Part shown: positions 16,415-24,721 of the stretch, piece after piece | Position numbering within the stretch: the first letter of the stretch is position 1 | Layout: every line of letters starts with the position of its first letter | Assembly (NCBI GenBank): GCA_965661345.1 | Contig: CBFIDK010000014.1 | Coordinates: 1-33,756 of the forward strand | DNA from: GCA-2862585 sp965661345 | GTDB taxonomy: Bacteria > Bacteroidota > Bacteroidia > Flavobacteriales > UBA7312 | Direction of reading: 5' to 3' | Length of the DNA stretch: 33,756 nt | Made by a program: the position numbers and the translations under genes | The notes under the pieces: generated by a model | What the model saw: the letters and a program-made list of their open reading frames with translations, nothing else | Database searches by the model: none | What the model was told of the DNA's origin: nothing

Positions 16415-18238
16415 ATGGACAAAAATTCCTTAACAGGTGTAATTCTAATCGTACTAATTGTACTTGGCTACAACGCCCTTTTTCCACCAGTGGTAGAACC
16501 TGAAACTAATACAGAAGAAACTACAACAGTTATTCTTGAAGAAGAAAACGAAAAAGAAGAAATCGGCAATCCAAATACTAGCCTAACACTTACATCGGAC
16601 ACAAGCCTGATGAACAAAACCTACGAAAGAAATTTCGGAGTTTTCGCCCCATCAGCCACAGGTTCTGAAGATCAAATTACAATTGAAAATGAGAAATTAT
16701 TACTCAGTATTTCGCCTAAAGGTGGAAGGATAATTTCTGCTATTCTAAAAGACTATCAAACGTCTGATTCATTGCCGCTTAATCTAATTGACCAGGATTC
16801 CTCTGCTTTTAATATCACATTTTTCTCTGAAGGTAATAGAATCATTAATACTGATGACCTATACTTTCAATCTGTAAATCAATCAAACCAATCGGTTTCG
16901 ATGAGGTTAATGGCATCCAATGGCGGTTACCTTGAATACGTCTATAATCTTGAAAACAATGATTTCATGATGGATTTTCAAGTTAATGTGGTTGGCTTGG
17001 AAGATATTATTCCATCCAACAGAAATGAGCTTGAGTTAAATTGGGTCATTAACCTGCCACACACCGAAAAAAGTTTAGAAAACGAAAGGATGTACTCAAC
17101 TGTTTATTACAAATATTTGAATGAAGATGTAGATTACCTTTCAGAAACTAAGGACGATGAAGAAGATTTAAGCGGTAAAGCACAATGGATAGGTTTAAAG
17201 CATCAATTTTTTAGTACTGTTTTTGTTAATAATGCCGGTTTTGAAAAGCCTACTTCAGTTAGAGCAGTTACAAACGAAGGGTCCAAAAGGTTCGTAAGAA
17301 AACTATCTGTAGAAACTTCTCTCCCTTACGGACATCAGTCTAGTGAAAGTATTCCTCTACAAATTTATTTTGGACCAAATCACTACGAAACACTTTCGGC
17401 TTACAACATGGAACTCGAAAGAATGATTCCTCTTGGATGGGGTATATTTAGATGGGTCAACAAATATGCTGTAATTCCTATTTTCAACTGGCTAGATAAC
17501 AGCATTACCAACTATGGTATCATTATTCTTATAATGACATTAATCATTAAGATGGCACTTGCTCCATTTACGCTCAAAGCCTACAAATCACAGGCTAAAA
17601 TGAAAGTGCTAAAGCCAGAAATAGACAAAATAAATGAGAAGTATAAGGATAAAGATCCTATGAAAGCTCAACAAGAAACAATGGCTTTCTACAAGAAAAC
17701 TGGTGTAAACCCACTTGGCGGTTGTATCCCGATGCTTCTTCAAATGCCGATCCTTTTTGCTCTTTTTAGATTTTTCCCAGCGAGTATTGAACTACGTCAA
17801 AAATCGTTCTTGTGGGCCGATGACCTTTCGAGTTACGACTCTGTATTAAACTTGCCTTTCGAGATACCATTTTATGGTGACCATGTTAGTTTATTCACCT
17901 TGTTAATGACTGTTTCTACATTATTGTACACAAGAATGAATAGTCAGATGAGTGGTCCGCAAATGGCACAAATGAAATGGATGATGTACCTAATGCCTAT
18001 TATGTTCTTAGGCTTCTTTAACAACTACGCCTCTGGATTGAGTTACTATTATTTCTTAGCTAACATGGTGACGTTCGGACAGCAATTTGTTATGAGAAAA
18101 TACTTCATTGACGAGGCAGCCATTCTTGCTCAGCTAGAAAATAACAAGAAGAAACCAGTGAAGAAGTCTAAATTTCAGAAGAGATTAGAAGACATGGCCA
18201 AAAGACAACAGGAAGCCGCAGCTAAACGAAAAAAGTAA
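16415..18238 (+). CDS. yidC: Membrane protein insertase YidC
   Basis: Inserts and folds inner membrane proteins, alone or with Sec. 607 residues: an N-terminal anchor helix (residues ~7-24, LTGVILIVLIVLGYNALF), an acidic low-complexity linker (about 30-50), a periplasmic P1 beta-sandwich domain (roughly 85-335), then the conserved C-terminal membrane core starting near residue 340, with IIKMALAPFTLKAYKSQAKM, the cytoplasmic hairpin PLGGCIPMLLQMPILFALF, and further helices. The C-terminal tail is strongly basic (KKKPVKKSKF...AAAKRKK), which fits ribosome contact. Its stop lies 2 bp from the stop of the convergent mqnA gene. Confidence 0.96.
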   Translation: MDKNSLTGVILIVLIVLGYNALFPPVVEPETNTEETTTVILEEENEKEEIGNPNTSLTLTSDTSLMNKTYERNFGVFAPSATGSEDQITIENEKLLLSISPKGGRIISAILKDYQTSDSLPLNLIDQDSSAFNITFFSEGNRIINTDDLYFQSVNQSNQSVSMRLMASNGGYLEYVYNLENNDFMMDFQVNVVGLEDIIPSNRNELELNWVINLPHTEKSLENERMYSTVYYKYLNEDVDYLSETKDDEEDLSGKAQWIGLKHQFFSTVFVNNAGFEKPTSVRAVTNEGSKRFVRKLSVETSLPYGHQSSESIPLQIYFGPNHYETLSAYNMELERMIPLGWGIFRWVNKYAVIPIFNWLDNSITNYGIIILIMTLIIKMALAPFTLKAYKSQAKMKVLKPEIDKINEKYKDKDPMKAQQETMAFYKKTGVNPLGGCIPMLLQMPILFALFRFFPASIELRQKSFLWADDLSSYDSVLNLPFEIPFYGDHVSLFTLLMTVSTLLYTRMNSQMSGPQMAQMKWMMYLMPIMFLGFFNNYASGLSYYYFLANMVTFGQQFVMRKYFIDEAAILAQLENNKKKPVKKSKFQKRLEDMAKRQQEAAAKRKK

Positions 18239-18240
18239 GG

Positions 18241-18969
18241 CTACTTTAAGAGCTTAAAAAAGAGCTGCATTGACTTACGTTTATCATCGTCAAGATGATA
18301 ATTTATAACCTTTGTGAGGTAATTTGTCTTATCAATTTTAGTATCAAATAAATGGCTTTTACTTTTTATAGCTTCTTCTAAATTATCAATACCAAACGCT
18401 AAAGCATTACTGAATGACAGTTCTTTTTCTTCATTCAAAGGGCTATTGCTTACCCAACATGCAAACACAAATGGTAAAGAGGTATATTTTTTCCATTCAC
18501 CACATAAGTCGTAGATGTGGTCATAAGAATCGCGATAGGCATTTGCCCTATCACCAATGATTACTCCAGCCGTTCGACCTCCTATTTTTTCTTCAAAGTT
18601 ATGTTCACTATCGATAAATTTAGGCGTTATTTTCCAATACTCTCTGCATAATATTTGCACCAAAGCATTCGACGTTTTCGAATGGTAATCTAAGTAAATA
18701 GTATCTATTTCATCTAACGGACAGTCGCTAAACAAACATACTGTCTGAACAGGGCCGTCACAAGAGATGCAAAATGAACTAATAATTTTAGAATAGTCCA
18801 TTTCGGGAATAACGGCAACAGGCACAAGAGCTATATCCACTTCTTTTTTCAAAAGTTTAGACGCACATTCCGATGGAATAGCAGTAGAAAGGTGAATATC
18901 CAATGTGCTATTTTCTAAGCCATATACAAATGGAATACTATTAAGGTAAGATACTGAACAGACTTTCAA
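18241..18969 (-). CDS. mqnA: Menaquinone biosynthesis protein MqnA/MqnD family, probably chorismate dehydratase MqnA
   Basis: Predicted to dehydrate chorismate to 3-enolpyruvylbenzoate, first step of the futalosine route to menaquinone. 242 residues with the periplasmic-binding-protein-like fold of the family. The N-terminal signature KVCSVSYLNSIPFVYGL is typical of MqnA, followed by VDIALVPVAVIPE and a TAGVIIGDRANAYRD segment. The start cannot be moved downstream because the signature begins at residue 2, so the 29-bp overlap with the upstream DUF456 gene is genuine. MqnD (a paralogue) is less likely given this N-terminus. No other mqn gene is in the window. Confidence 0.87.
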   Translation of the reverse strand: MKVCSVSYLNSIPFVYGLENSTLDIHLSTAIPSECASKLLKKEVDIALVPVAVIPEMDYSKIISSFCISCDGPVQTVCLFSDCPLDEIDTIYLDYHSKTSNALVQILCREYWKITPKFIDSEHNFEEKIGGRTAGVIIGDRANAYRDSYDHIYDLCGEWKKYTSLPFVFACWVSNSPLNEEKELSFSNALAFGIDNLEEAIKSKSHLFDTKIDKTNYLTKVINYHLDDDKRKSMQLFFKLLK

Positions 18970-19453
18970 AATAAGGCGTTATGATTAAAAAAAATTTATA
19001 AATAAGGTAAACACAAACTACAAGCTTGAGGACTAAGCCTCCAATAAAACCAATGAGTGCACCAGAAGCAATCTTTAAGACTTTAAACATATCGTCTTTC
19101 TCATACATGTAGGCACCAATAAATGCTCCAGCAAACGGGCCAATAATAAACCCTAATGGTATAGGAACTAATATTCCTACAAATAAACCAATCATTGTTC
19201 CATTAATGGCTTTTTTAGTACCTCCAAATTTTTTAACACCATAGACCTGAAGCCAAAAATCAGCTACGGTTACAGCAATGACAATTCCGGCCCATTGTAC
19301 TAGAAAAGAATCTTCAAATTTGTAATCCGTAAAAATTGAGACCAAAAGCAAAGCAGCATAAGCTAATGGAGGGCCAGGAATAACAGGAATAAAGCAACCT
19401 AAAATACCTAACAACAAAAGAACAATACAAATAATTATGATTATTGTTGTCAT
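18941..19453 (-). CDS. DUF456 family membrane protein
   Basis: Integral membrane protein of 170 residues and unknown function. It has about five hydrophobic segments: residues ~3-30 with GCFIPVIPGPPLAYAAL, ~52-66, a glycine-rich pair around 85-115 (GTMIGLFVGILVPIPLGFIIGPFAGAFIGA, seen in two pieces), and ~128-160. The PGPP turn and GPFAGAFIGAYMYE are what I recall of DUF456. The last 29 bp overlap the start of mqnA, suggesting translational coupling. A -7 box ends 4 nt before the ATG, predicting a leaderless transcript that covers both genes. Confidence 0.8.
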   Translation of the reverse strand: MTTIIIIICIVLLLLGILGCFIPVIPGPPLAYAALLLVSIFTDYKFEDSFLVQWAGIVIAVTVADFWLQVYGVKKFGGTKKAINGTMIGLFVGILVPIPLGFIIGPFAGAFIGAYMYEKDDMFKVLKIASGALIGFIGGLVLKLVVCVYLIYKFFLIITPYFESLFSILP

Positions 19454-19457
19454 GCTG

Positions 19458-19465
19458 CAAAAATA
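19458..19465 (-). promoter_or_regulatory. Predicted -7 promoter box of DUF456-mqnA (TATTTTTG)
   Basis: The minus strand reads TATTTTTG CAGC ATG: an exact TAnnTTTG match ending 4 nt before the start codon, the same spacing as at clpX and yceI. Confidence 0.55.
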
Positions 19466-19543
19466 TTAAAGGTTTTTTGATTAAAGATTTCAAATTCAGT
19501 AATTATTTCACTAAAATTGTTGTGTAATCATATATTTAAAATA

Positions 19544-21493
19544 ATGAAAAAGTCAATTACTATTTTATCACTTCTCTTTTGTACTTCCTTATTGCATGCT
19601 CAATTTTCATTTACTGATGATTTTGAATCATATGCTGTAGGCGATTATATTGGTGAAACCAATGCTACATGGACTACATGGTCTGGAGCAACTGGAGGCA
19701 ATGAAGATGCTCAAACAACTACTGATAATGCAAGCAGTGGCACTCAATCTATTTATTTTTCATCATCTTCATCAACTGGTGGACCTCAGGATGTTGTTCT
19801 TCCTTTTGGCGAAGTCTTTGACGAAGGTGACTTTGAATTTTCATCAATGTTTTTCGTTGATGGAGGAGCGTATTTTAACTTTCAGGCCGAAACAACTATC
19901 GGAAATACTTGGGCGTTAGATTGCAACATGAACAACGACGGTTCAATTGTTTTCTCAACGGGTGGTGGGGCAACCACATTCATATCCTCAACCTACCCAA
20001 GTGGGGAATGGTTTAAACTAGACATAACCATCAACCTAACTCTCAACCAATGGGAAGTGTTTATTAATGACAATTCAATTGGTTCATTTTCTAATACAAT
20101 TAATAAAGTTGCCTCCTTAGATATATTTCCACTTAATGGTCATTCTTTTTATGTTGATGATATTATGGTTTCACATCAACCTTTCGTTCCAGTTGGAATA
20201 AATGCTTTTTTAACAGACTTAACTATACCAACATATGTTCAAATTCCTGCAATTGTAGATATTGAAGGAAGTATTATAAACTATGGCGCTGAAACAATTA
20301 CTTCTATGGATATCGTTTGGACCGACGGCACAGATTCATACACTTATAATGTTAATGGCGTATCAATAGAAACTTTAGATAGCTATGATTTTACTCATCC
20401 TGATCAATTATCAATGGCTACATTAGATACTGCAAATATTACCGTAAGTATTGAAAATGTAAATGGTGGTAATGATGTTGACACTTCAAATAATTCAATG
20501 GATTTCAGCATTATAAGTGTTGAATACGTTACCCAAAGAATTCCGTTATTTGAACATTTCACAAGTAATACCTGTGGGCCTTGCGCAAGCTTCAACCCAG
20601 GTTTTCAAACTCTGTTGGACGCAAATAATGTAAACGATTTAACGAATGCAAAAGTAAGTGCTATAAAGTATCAAGTAAATTGGCCAGGTAGTGCTGATCA
20701 GTCCTTTAATTCAGATGTTTCTACTAGAACAACCTACTACAATGTTGGAGGTGTGCCTTCAGCACATATCGATGGTGCCTCTACCGCTAGCTCTCAAGAA
20801 GAAATTGACCAACATGCTGCAGTACCTTCTTTTATCAAAATTGAAGGAACAGCAGTGGCAACTGAAGGAGTAGATTTAGATGTTGAAATTACCGTAACCG
20901 CATATGAAGACTATCCAAATACGACCATTCATATTGCAATAGTTGAAGATGAATATACAAATACAGCAGGTACTAATGGAGAAAGTGAATTTTTCCAAGT
21001 GTTGAGAAAAATGTTACCTGATGCCAATGGAACTGCTGCAAACTTGAGTAACAGTAATGCTGTGACTGTAAATGAATCTGCTTCTTTTGAAACAGGTGAC
21101 GTTACCGCTAACTCCTTCAGACTCTGGGAAGGCTTACATAATTGCAGGGTAATTGTTTTTGTTCAAGATGAGAATACTAAGCAGGTCTTACATTCAGAAC
21201 TTATTGAAATCACTGGAAGCTTTGTAAATGTACCTTCTTGGGAAGACCTAGATATTCAACTAATGCCAAACCCTGCTAAAGAAAATTTATCTATTTCTTT
21301 AAATCCAAAATCTCAAAACCTTCATGTGACTATTCTATCAATGACCGGTCAGAAAGTTCAAGAAACAAATTATGGGGTTTTAGATGGCGAACAGCTTCTG
21401 TCTTTAGATGTTAGCGACTTCCCAACGGGATTCTATACACTAAAAGTTCAGCTAGATGATAAGACCTCAATTCATAGGTTTATCAAACAATAA
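19544..21493 (+). CDS. T9SS-exported protein with Omp28/thioredoxin-like domain and sorting signal
   Basis: Secreted or surface protein of 649 residues. Start chosen at 19544 (MKKSITILSLLFCTSLLHAQ, signal peptide) rather than 19517, which adds nine non-signal residues. The first ~200 mature residues look like a laminin-G/jelly-roll domain (DDFESYAVGDYIGET at the start, YVDDIMVSHQPF at the end). A CARDB-like stretch follows, then an Omp28-like thioredoxin fold starting EHFTSNTCGPCASFNPGF with a CxxC pair Cys344/Cys347. The last ~80 residues are a type IX sorting domain (LMPNPAKENLSI ... GFYTLKVQ ... RFIKQ). A clear terminator follows. It may have redox or cargo-folding activity outside the cell, but no partner gene is adjacent. 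Confidence 0.85.
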   Translation: MKKSITILSLLFCTSLLHAQFSFTDDFESYAVGDYIGETNATWTTWSGATGGNEDAQTTTDNASSGTQSIYFSSSSSTGGPQDVVLPFGEVFDEGDFEFSSMFFVDGGAYFNFQAETTIGNTWALDCNMNNDGSIVFSTGGGATTFISSTYPSGEWFKLDITINLTLNQWEVFINDNSIGSFSNTINKVASLDIFPLNGHSFYVDDIMVSHQPFVPVGINAFLTDLTIPTYVQIPAIVDIEGSIINYGAETITSMDIVWTDGTDSYTYNVNGVSIETLDSYDFTHPDQLSMATLDTANITVSIENVNGGNDVDTSNNSMDFSIISVEYVTQRIPLFEHFTSNTCGPCASFNPGFQTLLDANNVNDLTNAKVSAIKYQVNWPGSADQSFNSDVSTRTTYYNVGGVPSAHIDGASTASSQEEIDQHAAVPSFIKIEGTAVATEGVDLDVEITVTAYEDYPNTTIHIAIVEDEYTNTAGTNGESEFFQVLRKMLPDANGTAANLSNSNAVTVNESASFETGDVTANSFRLWEGLHNCRVIVFVQDENTKQVLHSELIEITGSFVNVPSWEDLDIQLMPNPAKENLSISLNPKSQNLHVTILSMTGQKVQETNYGVLDGEQLLSLDVSDFPTGFYTLKVQLDDKTSIHRFIKQ

Positions 21494-21515
21494 CCCTTCT
21501 AAAAAACTAATTTAT

Positions 21516-21547
21516 AAACAGCCTAACTAAAGTTGGGCTGTTTTTTA
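21516..21547 (+). terminator. Rho-independent terminator after the Omp28-like gene
   Basis: Inverted repeat AACAGCC (21517-21523) with GGCTGTT (21536-21542), extended inward by a G-T and several A-T/C-G pairs, then a run TTTTTTATT. It starts 23 bp after the stop codon. Confidence 0.85.
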
Positions 21548-21575
21548 TTGGCTAAATTCAAAAAGTGTAAATTTG
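21548..21575 (+). promoter_or_regulatory. purB: Predicted purB promoter (TTG, 17 bp, TAAATTTG)
   Basis: The most complete promoter in the window: TTG at 21548-21550, a 17-bp spacer, and an exact TAnnTTTG box at 21568-21575 followed by CAAC, 27 nt before the purB ATG. It begins in the T-tail of the preceding terminator, so the two signals are packed together. Confidence 0.6.
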
Positions 21576-21602
21576 CAACGTTCAATTTTAATACCATAAT
21601 AA

Positions 21603-22955
21603 ATGTCATTATCTGCTTTAACTGCAATTTCTCCAATAGATGGTCGATATCATAATAAAGCTGACGAGCTGAGTGCCTATTACTCGGAAGCAGCACTCAT
21701 AAAATACCGACTCAGAATAGAGGTAGAATACTTCATTTCATTATGTGAACTACCTCTTCCTCAACTTGAAAATTTTGACACTGATTTATTTGGTGCACTC
21801 AGAGATATCTATTTGAAATTTGACAATAAGGATGCTCAGAAAATTAAAGACATTGAAAACGTCACAAATCATGATGTTAAAGCTGTTGAATACTTTATTA
21901 AAGAACAATTTGACAAACTCAACATAAGCCAATACAAAGAGTTTATTCATTTTGCTTTGACTTCGCAAGACATAAACAATACCGCTACGCCACTTCTTAT
22001 TAAAGAGTCCGTAGAAGATATATATATCCCTAGCTATATGGAATTGCTAGACAAGCTCATTAGTTTAAAAAATGAATGGGCATCAATACCATTATTAGCG
22101 CGTACGCATGGTCAAGCGGCTTCGCCTACTCTTCTTGGTAAAGAAATAATGGTGTTTATTGAACGTCTTGAGCGACAAATAGGCTTATTAAATATGGTTC
22201 CATTCTCCGCAAAATTTGGTGGTGCAACAGGGAACTTTAATGCCCATCATATCGCCTATCCAGAAATTGATTGGGTTTCATTTTCAAACGAATTTGTAGA
22301 CAATACCTTGGGCTTAGACCGTTCTCAAGTTACGACTCAAATTGAGCATTATGACAATCTTGCTGCTCTGTTCGACAACCTTAAAAGAATCAATACCATT
22401 CTAATTGATTTAAGCCGAGACGTATGGACTTACATTTCAATGAATTACTTTAAGCAGAAGATAAAGGAAGGCGAGGTTGGTTCTTCAGCCATGCCGCATA
22501 AGGTAAATCCTATTGATTTTGAAAATGCCGAAGGTAACCTAGGAATAGCTAATGCTATTTTCGAGCACTTATCGTCAAAACTACCCGTCTCACGTTTGCA
22601 AAGAGACTTAACGGATTCTACTGTTTTAAGAAACGTTGGCGTACCAATGGCGCATACTTTACTAGGATTTAAATCGATTCTTAAAGGCTTGAACAAATTA
22701 ATTTTAAACGAATCTGCCATTCATGCTGACTTAGACGATAACTGGGCAGTTGTTGCTGAAGCAATACAAACTATTCTAAGGAAAGAAGGCTATCCGAAAC
22801 CTTATGAAGCACTAAAGGAGCTAACCCGAACCAATGGCGTAATTGAGCAACGCACGCTAGCAGTGTTTATTGATGGTTTGAATATTAGCGATGAACTCAA
22901 AGTTTATTTAAAAGGCATTACACCCTTTAACTATACGGGAATAGAAAAGCTTTAA
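21603..22955 (+). CDS. purB: Adenylosuccinate lyase
   Basis: Cleaves SAICAR to AICAR and adenylosuccinate to AMP in purine synthesis. 450 residues, close to E. coli PurB. The fumarase/aspartase superfamily signature GSSAMPHKVNPIDFEN is present with the catalytic serine at position 295 and His169 in LLARTHGQAASPT as general acid. The N-terminus LTAISPIDGRYHNK is typical of this subtype. Its stop codon overlaps that of the minus-strand gene beyond it through a TTAA palindrome. Confidence 0.97.
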   Translation: MSLSALTAISPIDGRYHNKADELSAYYSEAALIKYRLRIEVEYFISLCELPLPQLENFDTDLFGALRDIYLKFDNKDAQKIKDIENVTNHDVKAVEYFIKEQFDKLNISQYKEFIHFALTSQDINNTATPLLIKESVEDIYIPSYMELLDKLISLKNEWASIPLLARTHGQAASPTLLGKEIMVFIERLERQIGLLNMVPFSAKFGGATGNFNAHHIAYPEIDWVSFSNEFVDNTLGLDRSQVTTQIEHYDNLAALFDNLKRINTILIDLSRDVWTYISMNYFKQKIKEGEVGSSAMPHKVNPIDFENAEGNLGIANAIFEHLSSKLPVSRLQRDLTDSTVLRNVGVPMAHTLLGFKSILKGLNKLILNESAIHADLDDNWAVVAEAIQTILRKEGYPKPYEALKELTRTNGVIEQRTLAVFIDGLNISDELKVYLKGITPFNYTGIEKL

Positions 22956-23500
22956 TTGACTTTGTATTTGTTAAGATAGTCTCTCCAATTCCAAATAAAA
23001 TTACTCATTAAATCTGTTAATTCTTGTAAGAATACTGGGTTGGCTTCGTTTTTATTTTTGAGTAAATCTCCCTGAAATTCATTAAGGTTATATTTTACAA
23101 ATATTGATTTTGCCATGGCTTTTTCTGTGGTAATATCCTCTGTGTATTGTTCCTTAAAAAACTCTTCATAATCAATAAACATATCGCGAACAATATCTTC
23201 CTCCATATCAAAGTAGCCAATCAATTCATTTAAACTAGCATGGTGTAAGCGTTGAACAACATCTTCATCAAAATATTCTGATAATGAATGGTTATTGGCG
23301 GCAAATACGATCATAAGAAACCAATTTGTATCTTCTAATTTTAGATTGGGAGATTCTTCGAATTTTCGATTATCGTTGACAAATTCTATAATTTCAGAAA
23401 AGCCCAATTCAATTACTTCAAATAAGGTTTTAGTATAAACTACTGCCAATTCCTCGACTGTTACTTTCTCTTTCTTGTTAAAGCCAAATATTTTCAACAT
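22952..23500 (-). CDS. Unrecognised acidic, probably helical cytosolic protein
   Basis: I do not recognise this 182-residue protein. It has no signal peptide or membrane helix, starts MLKIFGFNKKEKVTVEELA, is rich in Glu, Asp, Phe and Asn, and looks largely helical, with aromatic-acidic stretches such as DYEEFFKEQY and FIWNWRDYLNKY at the end. No catalytic motif is visible. It lies 6 bp after the L-2-hydroxyglutarate oxidase gene and is the last gene of a four- or five-gene operon, so it is very likely expressed; its codon use looks like its neighbours. Its stop codon overlaps that of purB. Confidence 0.75.
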   Translation of the reverse strand: MLKIFGFNKKEKVTVEELAVVYTKTLFEVIELGFSEIIEFVNDNRKFEESPNLKLEDTNWFLMIVFAANNHSLSEYFDEDVVQRLHHASLNELIGYFDMEEDIVRDMFIDYEEFFKEQYTEDITTEKAMAKSIFVKYNLNEFQGDLLKNKNEANPVFLQELTDLMSNFIWNWRDYLNKYKVN

Positions 23501-23506
23501 ATATTG

Positions 23507-24721
23507 CTAAGTTAAACTAAAATTATTTTTAACTATTTCTAGCACTTCATCACCGATAGATAAACAAGCTGTTGCAGCTGGCGAAGGCGCGTTCAAAACG
23601 TGTATACTATTTCCTTTGCATTCTATTTTGAAATCATCAAAAACATCTCCACCGGCACCCAAAGCCATAGCTCTTACTCCGCTTCGTCCTTCAACAATAT
23701 CATCCATCTCCAACGAAGGTATTAATCTATTTAATTCTTTCAAAAATAATTTCTTAGAAAATGCTCTTTTATATTCTTTGAGTCCAAATCTCCAATGTTT
23801 CAAAAACAATTTCCAAGTGCCTTTATAAAGTAAAGCCTCAAAAGTATCTTTCAAATCAAAATCAGTTTTACCATATCCTTCTCTCTTAAAAGTAAATACA
23901 GCATTTGGCCCACATTCAATTGTACCATCTACCATTCTGGTAAAGTGCACCCCTAAAAACGGAAATTCTGGATTTGGAACAGGATAAATCAAATTTTTCA
24001 CTTTTGATTTTCCCTTTTCTGAAAGGTCGTAATAATCGCCTCTAAAGCCAACAATTCTCACATCGGATTCAACCTTATCTTTTTGCGCCATTCTATCGGA
24101 AAACAATCCAGCACAAAAGACTTTTTTTCTAACATGAAAAGTCCCTTTTGAAGTATGAATGGAATCGTCATCAAATGATTGAACTTCACAAGAGGTAACG
24201 ATTTGACTATTTGGGTTAACTTCAGTGATGAGTTGTGCCAATTTATTGGTTACCCCCACAAAATCTATTATGCCCGATTCTGGAACCCACAATGCCGCTA
24301 CACCTTCTACATGAGGCTCAATTTCTTTCAGTCTTTCTTTGGAAATCTTTTCTAAACCAATGAGGCCGTTAGCTTTTCCTGTTTCAAAAATTCCATCCAG
24401 TCTTTCTAATTCTTCATCGTTTACCGCAACAACGACCTTTCCACAAACATCGTGTTTAATATTGTGTTCTTTTGCAAATTGAACCAATTGCTTTCGGCCG
24501 TTAACGCAGTTTTTGGCTCGAAAAGATCCTGGTCTATAATATAATCCAGAGTGGATAACGCCAGAATTTCGCCCCGTTTGATGAGCGGCTAAAAGGTCTT
24601 CTTTTTCGGTTACGATTAAATTTAATTGCGGATATTCTTTCTGAATTTTATAAGCACATGAAAGTCCTACAATTCCTCCACCGATTATGGCTATATCAAA
24701 TTTTGAAGAGTTGTTTACCAT
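23507..24721 (-). CDS. lhgO: L-2-hydroxyglutarate oxidase/dehydrogenase family FAD protein
   Basis: FAD-dependent oxidoreductase (DAO fold) of 404 residues, predicted to oxidise L-2-hydroxyglutarate to 2-oxoglutarate, either with oxygen or by handing electrons to quinone. The FAD-binding GGGIVG is at 14-19, and the signature GRNSGVIHSGLYYRPGS is diagnostic of LhgO. Further supports are GIIDFVGVTNKLAQ, GFRGDYYDLS, GPNAVFTFKREGY and the C-terminal INAPSPAATA-like turn (VLNAPSPAATACLSIG). Its start overlaps the end of the DUF5777 gene by 7 bp. Family call is strong; the electron acceptor is unknown. Confidence 0.92.
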   Translation of the reverse strand: MVNNSSKFDIAIIGGGIVGLSCAYKIQKEYPQLNLIVTEKEDLLAAHQTGRNSGVIHSGLYYRPGSFRAKNCVNGRKQLVQFAKEHNIKHDVCGKVVVAVNDEELERLDGIFETGKANGLIGLEKISKERLKEIEPHVEGVAALWVPESGIIDFVGVTNKLAQLITEVNPNSQIVTSCEVQSFDDDSIHTSKGTFHVRKKVFCAGLFSDRMAQKDKVESDVRIVGFRGDYYDLSEKGKSKVKNLIYPVPNPEFPFLGVHFTRMVDGTIECGPNAVFTFKREGYGKTDFDLKDTFEALLYKGTWKLFLKHWRFGLKEYKRAFSKKLFLKELNRLIPSLEMDDIVEGRSGVRAMALGAGGDVFDDFKIECKGNSIHVLNAPSPAATACLSIGDEVLEIVKNNFSLT

